Origin: Spizellomyces punctatus DAOM BR117
Lineage: Eukaryota > Chytridiomycota > Chytridiomycetes > Spizellomycetales > Spizellomycetaceae
Assembly (NCBI RefSeq): GCF_000182565.1
Contig: NW_015971561.1
Location: forward strand, 112,667-151,846
Length of the DNA: 39,180 nt
Direction: 5' to 3'
The number at the start of each line of letters is the position of its first letter. Position 1 is the stretch's first letter. A program made the position numbers and the translations under genes. The notes under the pieces are model-generated. The model searched no databases. It was not told where the DNA came from and saw only the letters and a program-made list of their open reading frames with translations. Shown here in pieces: positions 32,764-39,180 of this stretch.

Positions 32764-35228
32764 TCAACCAAAATATAGTGGAACGCAACCAATTTTCCCA
32801 TTTTCCCAAACCACCGTTAGTAAGGCCCCTCTGCCGAATTGTGGATGAAAGCCCAGAGCCATTGGTAGAGGCGGTGCATTGTTGCCGCTCCGTTCTACTG
32901 GACGCTGATTCTGGGGACTTGCCTCCCAGTTCGAGGTCGTCGTGATACGGGTATGGCCCCGCTCTGGTGCGTCGACTTCCTGTCGGTAAGGGGACCGTGG
33001 GGGTTGAGGTTGTGGTTCACGTGGGTTCCATTTTGGTCCTCGGATGTATCCACTAGGTAGGATGAGATTCTCAAAGCAGATGCGTCAATGCAAGCTGGCT
33101 CTTACAGTGGTTGAAATTTGGGCAAGGGCCTCGTTCTCACGGCAAGGAGATATATTAATTCGGCACCCAGATGATCGCCCTCAAAGGCCAAAGCTAACCG
33201 CTCCCCAGTCGGATCAAAACTCATACGCTTGATGACACCGCCGACCCTGGAATCTTGTCTTAGCAATGTGAGCAGCAGAGAGCATCAGCAGGAGGTGCTA
33301 CCTACTTTAACATAGTACCGGCTGACGTTCGACTAATGCGCATAGGCACGGGCAGGGTATATACATCCTTACACTCTGTAGGAATCATTTTTTAGCATCG
33401 TAATGGTGCGCAAAGGAATAAACTACTTGCATACCGAGATGCGGTGGTGGGCTATTCATTTGCCATACGCTTATTTGATCAGAACCTTCCATCGCAAACA
33501 TGAACATTTTACTGTCCGGCATCCAACAGACAGACTTACACACCGAACGGGAAATGAGGACACCTAGCCGAGGTGGATGAACGTAATAAAGAATACATAC
33601 ATGTGGTCGGCCGTGATGCGTCGGCAAAGACTTTCCTTCCCATGTTCGCGTTTCCCATATGATCAAACGATGAGTCCTATATCAGAGGGCAATATTACTG
33701 AATACGCAAAAAGAAGCCGTTCTCATATTTTCCTTCCTTACGTGCATGCTTGGATAAGGAACATCCCGTCTGGACTCCATTTTAATTCCGCTGTGCCCTT
33801 GCATGGCCTGCTGATGGACGTCGGGACCTCCGCCGCAACGTCCCAAATTATGATTGCTGAATTTGTACCCGACCCCATTGCTAGAAATTGACCGTCCGGT
33901 GACCATGCTAAGGTCGTGATACTTTCAAAGCCAGGAACGCGTAGAAAATTCATCCATGCGTAGCCTGGATGTACTTCATCGAAGAGCGCCGGAACTGTGT
34001 CTCGATCAAAATTCGCATCTCCGCCTTGCTGAAATCCGGTTTGTTCAAAGAGTAGACGCCACAGACAAACGCCATATCTGGAGGTGGTGTTTAGAAAGCA
34101 CCGCATGCCCTCAGGATGAGTACGATAGATATCCTTACTTGGATCCAACAGCAAGGACAGGCGCTCCATGTGGATTCCACACAGCACATGTTACATCCCG
34201 TTGATAAGGATGATTCAGCCCAAGGGTAGGTCTGGGAAACCACCCTGAAACATGGTTCTTAGTCAGGTTCAAACAAGGTACCTGTGCATGGACATACTTT
34301 CTGCAACAACATCATAGATGTGTACACTGTCTTGCCTGTGGACAATGGCCAGAACTTGACGCGAGTGATGCCACGCAAGGGTTCTGACAGGTGCGCGTTG
34401 CATATCTTGCAGAAGTGTCGTATAGTACTCCATGTGCTGAAGTTGCTGGAAAAGTAATGATTATTGGTCCTTCGGTATATCATTCTGAATCACTACGGCT
34501 CTCATACAATATTCGCTTTTCCATTCATGAGGCGACAGGCATTTTCCGCAATCGCTTTCAAATGAGCTTGAGTTGCAATCCAAAAATCCAGTGATGTGAT
34601 ACTAGTCGAAGTTGTGGGTAAATAGATATCGTGAGACGATCTGACAAAAAGCACAGAATACGCACTGCGATATTATTGGGTACACACTGGACCGTGTCTT
34701 CGAGCTCCAATTCGCATACGAATGAGAGGATGTTCTTGACGCGTCGTCCACCTCGTACGGAAGTTTGATCGATGGATATAGGATACCCTAGAGTAACATC
34801 CAGCAGAGGTCAATAATACAGATGGCGGAGATGTTCTCAACTGACCAATACCTACACCAGCTTTTGCAAATCTCTCCAGGGCTGGGTCATCGTTGCTCTT
34901 GATATTCTCTGAGGACAAAGCATCCAGGTTTACTTTTCCATGTGGATCTCTTTATAGACACCAATTTACTTACCAAGAGCACCGTTCAGTTCGCAGAGGG
35001 TGACTTCATCAGGATCTGGTAGCGAGCACTTTGTACTCTCGGTTTTCCCTGGTACCAAGATATCCTTTATTAGTCTGGTGAATGACCAGATTCCATAATG
35101 AACCTATACCAGACTGGACATCATTCGCGAAGGTTCCGCCTGGAAAGCACCACAGATAGTCAAAATTCACATCACTTCGTTTATAATTTGTACGCTCTTC
35201 TATACTCACCAGGGCTTGCTGCCCTCAT
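32764..35228 (-). CDS. AAAS: ALADIN-type nuclear pore WD-repeat protein
   Basis: Thirteen exons in gene order: 35228-35210, 35139-35110, 35048-34974, 34908-34858, 34787-34688, 34640-34508, 34445-34298, 34244-34139, 34077-33742, 33676-33435, 33375-33306, 33246-33106, 33052-32764; about 579 aa. ALADIN is a peripheral nucleoporin beside NDC1. Matching blocks: EVTLCELNGAL; WD strands LAWHHSRQVLAIVHRQDSVH, VTCAVWNPHGAPVLAVGSKY, LAWSPDGQFLAMGSG, ELKWSPDGMFLIQA, LIIWETRTW and RMSFDPTGERLALAFEGD; and the terminal LGFHPQFGRGALLTVVWENG with VPLYF. Exons 5-6 (47-nt intron, GTGTGT donor) are less sure. A would-be intron of about 35 nt after GRPHV must be retained, because splicing it breaks phase. The protein stops just after VPLYFG, but a 32-nt intron would extend it by about 38 residues. 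Confidence 0.86.
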
Positions 35229-35303
35229 TCTGATCGTTATGTGCGTGATACTTTGGCAAAGATGTCCAGAAGCTCGACTTGCTGCTCTCTGACTCACTTT
35301 ATA

Positions 35304-35311
35304 TCACGTGA
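35304..35311. promoter_or_regulatory. TCACGTGA palindrome in the ALADIN / ESF1 divergent promoter
   Basis: An exact TCACGTGA in the 195-bp spacer between the divergent ALADIN and ESF1 starts, 76 bp from the ALADIN ATG and 113 bp from the ESF1 ATG. It is identical to the palindrome upstream of RNF220. Function is inferred. Confidence 0.45.
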
Positions 35312-35423
35312 CTCTCACTCTTTTTGGTTTTCTCGTAATCCATCCTCCTTCCCGCGAGCCCATAAATTCCAATTCCGCGGTGTTCTGTAGTCGACGGAGC
35401 CGATATTGTTTAACAGCCTTTAA

Positions 35424-37828
35424 ATGGCCAAAAACCATAAGAAGAGCGCCTCTGGCGCTAAGCCGTCGGGCAATCCGTCCGTTCAGTTTGCCGACGAACC
35501 AGTGACCACCGACGCACGTTTTACCCGGGTCTATTCCGATCCTCGCTTCATAAAACCCCGCAAAGATGCCACTAAGGTTACAATTGATAGCCGATTCTCG
35601 AAGATGCTCAAGAGTGAGGAATTTGGAACTGGGATTGCGGCCCCGCGGGTTGACAAATACGGTAGGCCAACAAAGAAAACAGCCAGCAAGGATCTCGAGC
35701 GGTTCTACAAACTCGACGAAGAGGAGAAGGGGACAATTGATCAGGATAGCGAGAGTCTAAGTACCTCAGAAGTTGATGAATCTATGGAGGAAGAGTACAA
35801 TGCTGTTGTTGCTGGATATGATCTTGCGCGTGGCGAGGGATTGGTAGAGTCAGATTCAGATGATGATTCATATGAAGACATTGAAGCGGAGGATGGAGTT
35901 GAAGACGCTATTGAAGTGGGCCCTTACGCAGAGGAGAATGTTCCAACGGGCGACGAAACCTACAGGTTCGCCGTTGTAAACTTAGATTGGGACCACGTCA
36001 AGGCGAAAGACTTATTCAAAGTCTTTGATGCTTTCAAGCCGGCTCAAGGGGCCATAAAGTCCGTAAAAATCTACCCATCTGAGTTTGGCAAGGAAAGGCT
36101 GGAACGAGAAGCACGGGAAGGGCCTCCGGCCGACATTTTCGGATCTCCGGCAGGGGACGATGTACTGCAGCCATTGATTCGAGCGGAGGACGGAACTGAG
36201 GATTACGACAATATCAAGCTGCGCAAATACCAAATGGAAAGATTGAAGTACTATTATGCAGTGGTTGAATGTGACTCTGTGGAAACGGCACGAACTATTT
36301 ATAAAACTTGCGATGGCACCGAGTATGAGAAATCTGCGAATTTCTTTGACTTACGGTACATCCCGACTGGAATGGACTTTGACGATAGTCCAAGTGACGA
36401 GGCATATGACGTGCCAGCGGCATATCAACCAAAAGATTTCGTCACCCAAGCGCTGCAGCATTCCAATGTCAAACTTACTTGGGATGAAGATGACGACGAT
36501 CGTGTCCGAATCACGCGAAGGAAATTTACCAAAAACGACCTGCAAGATATGGATTTCAAAGCGTATCTGGCGTCCGCGTCTGAGGACGAGGAATCAGACG
36601 ACAACGCCCAATCCTTAAGGGCCAAGTATCAGGCTCTGCTGCAAGGGAATACAGATGGCAATCGTGATGCTTTTGGTAATAAGGAAACAGAAGAGGAATT
36701 GGAGATTACATTTGCGCCTGGGCTAAGTGAAAAGGCTGCAGCATTATTGGAGAAAAAGAAGGAGAGACAGGTAAGTTATAACCAGACACTAGGTATTTCG
36801 CTGATTGAAGCCCATCCTGATACATCGTTGCGCCAGGCGCAGAAGGACGAGACGGTATTTGAACAATACTTGCGTAAGCGAAAAGAGAAGCGGAAGGCCA
36901 AGAAAACTGCCCAAAAGGAGATGGATGATGGTAATTTAAGTAATTGATCTGCGTACATATAATAGTTCTGGCACTGACAACAGCACGGCTACCGCTACAG
37001 AGCCATTAGTGTCTTCGGGTGACGAAGAAATAGACATGGATGATCCATTCTTCAGTGAGGAGTTTGGTTCTGAATATCAACCGAAAGTGTCGGGTGCGTT
37101 CGGCGCTTGGTGTGATGATGCCACTTCCGTTAGCTTACGCTGTAATGTTCCAGACACAAGCGAAAGAAAGCAGACGAAGAAAGCACTCAAAAGCAGAAAA
37201 CCTAGTGCGGATGACGTGAAATCCAAGGCGGAGCTTGAATTGCTAATGTTGCAAGATGAGGGCGGACCTAACTCTCGACATTTTGACATGAAAGAAGTGA
37301 TAAAGGAAGAAAAAGGCCAAAAGAAGAAGAAGGGCCGTAAACCGAAGAAGGAACGTCGGGAGGGTGGTGTGCAGGATGGGTTTGAGATTGATATCAAGGA
37401 TCCCCGATTTGCGAGCGTGCTAGAAAGTCATCATTTTGCCATTGATCCCACTAATCCTCAGTAAGTTTTCTGTTAGCAATTCCGAATGCAGTGCTTAACC
37501 CGCCCAATTCTAGATTCAAGAAAACACAAGCCATGGAGAAAGTCTTGCAGGAGCGCCGCAAGCGCCGTGACATGAAGGAGGACGGTCAGACTATACCACA
37601 AAATAGAGCCCAGAAAGCGAAAAATGTATCTGAAGAGCAGACACGCCCGGGTTCATCAAATCTGTCGCTATTGGTGGAGTCGGTGAGTTTCCCGCTCGTC
37701 GTCATGGCTGAAGTTTTGGTTCTGCTTCATCTAATGTATGGTGATAGGTGAAACGAAAAAGCGCAGCTGCGATAGGTGATCGCAGTCTCAAAGGCAAAAG
37801 ACAGAAAGTAGCGCCAGTATCAAGTTGA
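35424..37828 (+). CDS. ESF1: ESF1 nucleolar pre-rRNA processing factor
   Basis: Six exons: 35424-36770, 36837-36930, 37001-37093, 37154-37460, 37514-37682, 37748-37828; 696 aa. ESF1 is needed for early 18S rRNA processing in the nucleolus. Matching blocks: TDARFTRVYSDPRFIKPRKD, DSRFSKMLKSEEFG, VDKYGRPTKK, FAVVNLDWDHVKAKDLFKVF, TYRFA, and the C-terminal ETVFEQYLRKRKEKRKAKK with DPRFASVLESHHFAIDPTNP (NUC153 domain) and FKKTQAMEKVLQERRKRRD. Acidic tracts fill the middle. Two introns (36771-36836, 66 nt; 37094-37153, 60 nt) are multiples of three and lie inside open frames. Both have good splice signals, and removing them restores family spacing. It is divergent from ALADIN and convergent with the ELF1 copy. 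Confidence 0.95.
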
Positions 37829-37990
37829 TAGTAGAAACTCGGTAGTTTAGAGGGTTTATCTACTTCCTGTTGGATATGTCTCTCTTTTATGTACAGATAG
37901 CAAACAGGTTCCCATAGTGCACCAACCAGGCAGGAACGGAAAGCATTTCTGAACGTCCCTGGTCAGATTATAAAACAGTTGGACTTCAGA

Positions 37991-38473
37991 TCACAGATCG
38001 TCATCGTCCTCTTCGTCCTCCAGATCACCCCCGTCCCCAAACACATCATCTTCATCAATCTCCTCATGCCTTTGTTCCAAGTCGTCATCCTCGTGCAGAT
38101 TAGCTTCTTCCCTGGACTCGATATCACGAGTACCACCTCGACCCCGGGCTTCTTCATTCGCCTTCTTTTGGGCCTCCTCCGCTGAATCGAGCATTCTGAG
38201 TACACGTCCACGGGTTCGGCCAGCGAATGTATACCGGTTTGAAAGGTAACCCCACATGCGCGGCAGGCCAGATGACCTACTTTGATCTCTCGATCACTGC
38301 AAGACGTAGGGTGCCGTTGGATGAAGCATTATGCCACCTATTAGCGATGGTGAAAAAGATACTTACAGCTTAACGCCCACGGTACTCTCATGGCTGCAGT
38401 AGATGCATAAAACGTCTATCTAATGTCTGCTTAATCTTCTTTTGGGGTTTGCGGGCCGTCTTTCGCTTACCAT
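37991..38473 (-). pseudogene. ELF1: ELF1 (transcription elongation factor 1) homologue with broken frames
   Basis: The parts of Elf1/ELOF1, a small zinc protein on elongating RNA polymerase II, are all here but not in one frame. Segment 1 (38471-38409) encodes GKRKTARKPQKKIKQTLDRR then F, the basic N-tail, but its frame misses the ATG at 38473 by one base. Segment 2 (38407-38367, 70-nt intron, 38296-38194) encodes CIYCSHESTVGVKL and DREIKVGHLACRACGVTFQT to DVYSE, with both Cys pairs. Segment 3 (38191-37991) encodes LDSAEEAQKKANEEARGRGG and a very acidic tail. Missing bases: one after ATG, two before the first Cys, one in the codon for Trp after SE. An intron from the ATG's GTAAGC to a TTAG would give a protein lacking the basic tail, but the third break remains. 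It could be a young pseudogene, an assembly fault, or something unusual. Confidence 0.75.
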
Positions 38474-38639
38474 GACAATGGCAACCTGCGAGACGATCTC
38501 AGAAAGCTTATTACAAGTATTGCACGGATTTTGAAAGCTCGGCACGATCATGTACATTCCAACACATTTCCAATGCATTGCCGAAATTCGGAACTTGGTT
38601 GGGCAGCAATATATAGGACGTGTGCAAAAGCGATATCCG
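38474..38639. other. Short spacer upstream of the ELF1 copy
   Basis: 166 bp. A TATATAT stretch lies near 38608-38614, about 140 bp upstream of the ELF1 ATG on the minus strand. I find no upstream exon that would repair the ELF1 start. Confidence 0.35.
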
Positions 38640-39157
38640 TCAGGAATTATTCAATTTGGACTTCTTGGTAGTTTGCTCACACAACGTTCCTCCGTTTTGG
38701 ACTCGCCATCCTAACGGTTGAGTGGATGATTTTTCCGGCCCCAGATTTTCGCCGTCTTTCGTATGCGCATGCTTTCTTTTCACGAGTGATTGGACGGTTA
38801 TGGCATCTTTTGAAATAGGCTTCCGTTTTACAAAGTTTTGAAGGCTCATCACATTGAGGCCGGTGCCCGATCGGTCCACTGTTCCCGGCGGTTGTACATC
38901 GTTTCGAACAGAGATGTCCATGTGCTGGACCTTTAGTTCCCTATACATCTGATCCAGTTGTTCAGCAGAGTGCGCTGCGCTCTCCAGTGAGCCGAAGTCC
39001 AGTACGGACAGTTTGTGTTGAAATTCTATGAACTGTTTCGTATTTGGGCAGCTCGATGGAGTAGCGTAGGAGGCCCCGTGGTCACCCTTAGCCTTTTCCC
39101 CGAGATCAATTGCAAAAAGGCCAGAAACTCTACCAGCCCCACATTCTCCAGTTGTTT
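38640..39157 (-). CDS. C-terminal part of an unrecognised protein, cut by the right edge
   Basis: One open frame on the minus strand, from a likely acceptor (GCTAG) at 39161-39158 down to the stop at 38640, about 172 codons. Upstream of the acceptor the frame meets a TGA, so an earlier exon must lie at or beyond the edge. It encodes LGEKAKGDHGAS, KLSVLDFGSLESAAHSAEQL, DQMYRELK and a basic end. Two similar pieces occur: SLQNFVKRKP and VQSLVKRKHA, 17 residues apart. They look a little like PCNA-binding or nuclear-targeting motifs, but not closely enough to name. No domain is recognised. Confidence 0.55.
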
Positions 39158-39180
39158 CTAGCAGTTGTCAAACTCGGATG

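Noticed and set aside
37994-38257. ELF1 acidic tail as its own gene starting MWGYLSNRY
   Set aside because: The first part of that frame overlaps the conserved ELF1 zinc core in another frame; only the part from LDSAEEAQKK onward fits ELF1.
1-39180. tRNA, rRNA, CRISPR or transposon features
   Set aside because: I looked by eye for tRNA box B-like motifs, repeated spacers, terminal inverted repeats and transposase motifs and found none that hold up; a dedicated covariance search could still find a small RNA.

Overview
The window looks like a gene-dense stretch of a fungal nuclear genome, most likely an early-diverging (chytrid-like) fungus; that placement is inference. Genes are packed with short spacers and broken by many short GT-AG introns, mostly 45-110 nt. 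I joined exons by hand, using reading phase and conserved family sequence. The set combines typical fungal genes (EAF1, SDH4, eIF2B-beta, an Osh3-type oxysterol-binding protein) with families missing from budding yeast but shared with animals (RNF220, PDRG1, PRCC, a BRD7/BRD9-type bromodomain protein, ALADIN, and a small protein with an SVIP-like p97-binding motif). No mobile element, rRNA, tRNA or CRISPR array was recognised.

Layout, left to right: a possible gene end (2-97, +); AP-3 sigma (-); PDRG1 (-) divergent from SDHAF4 (+); PRCC (+) convergent with RNF220 (-); a spacer with a telomere-like repeat and a TCACGTGA palindrome; a secreted GDSL esterase (-) divergent, across a 1.2 kb spacer, from an arrestin-domain protein (+); DHFR (-) divergent from a degenerate ribonucleotide reductase R2-like gene (+); eIF2B-beta (-); EAF1 (+); 14-3-3 (-); the bromodomain protein (-); SDH4 (+); a 21-exon GOLD-PH-ORD oxysterol-binding protein (-) divergent from the RG-rich VIM protein (+); ALADIN (-) divergent from ESF1 (+); an ELF1 homologue with broken frames (-); and an unrecognised partial gene (-) at the right edge.

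Several genes have linked jobs. SDH4 and SDHAF4 both serve respiratory complex II. DHFR and the R2-like protein both belong to dNTP supply and share a 178-bp promoter region. EAF1 and the bromodomain protein are chromatin factors, ELF1 is a transcription elongation factor, and ESF1 works in 18S rRNA processing. The remaining genes are ordinary housekeeping functions.

The points most worth a second look are: the R2-like protein, which has lost four of six diiron ligands and the radical tyrosine; the ELF1 copy with three frame breaks; the RG-rich protein with an exact VCP-interacting motif; an arrestin without PPxY but with a duplicated C-terminal motif; a complete RNF220 architecture in a fungus; and a run of 7-15-nt microexons plus one GC-AG intron.
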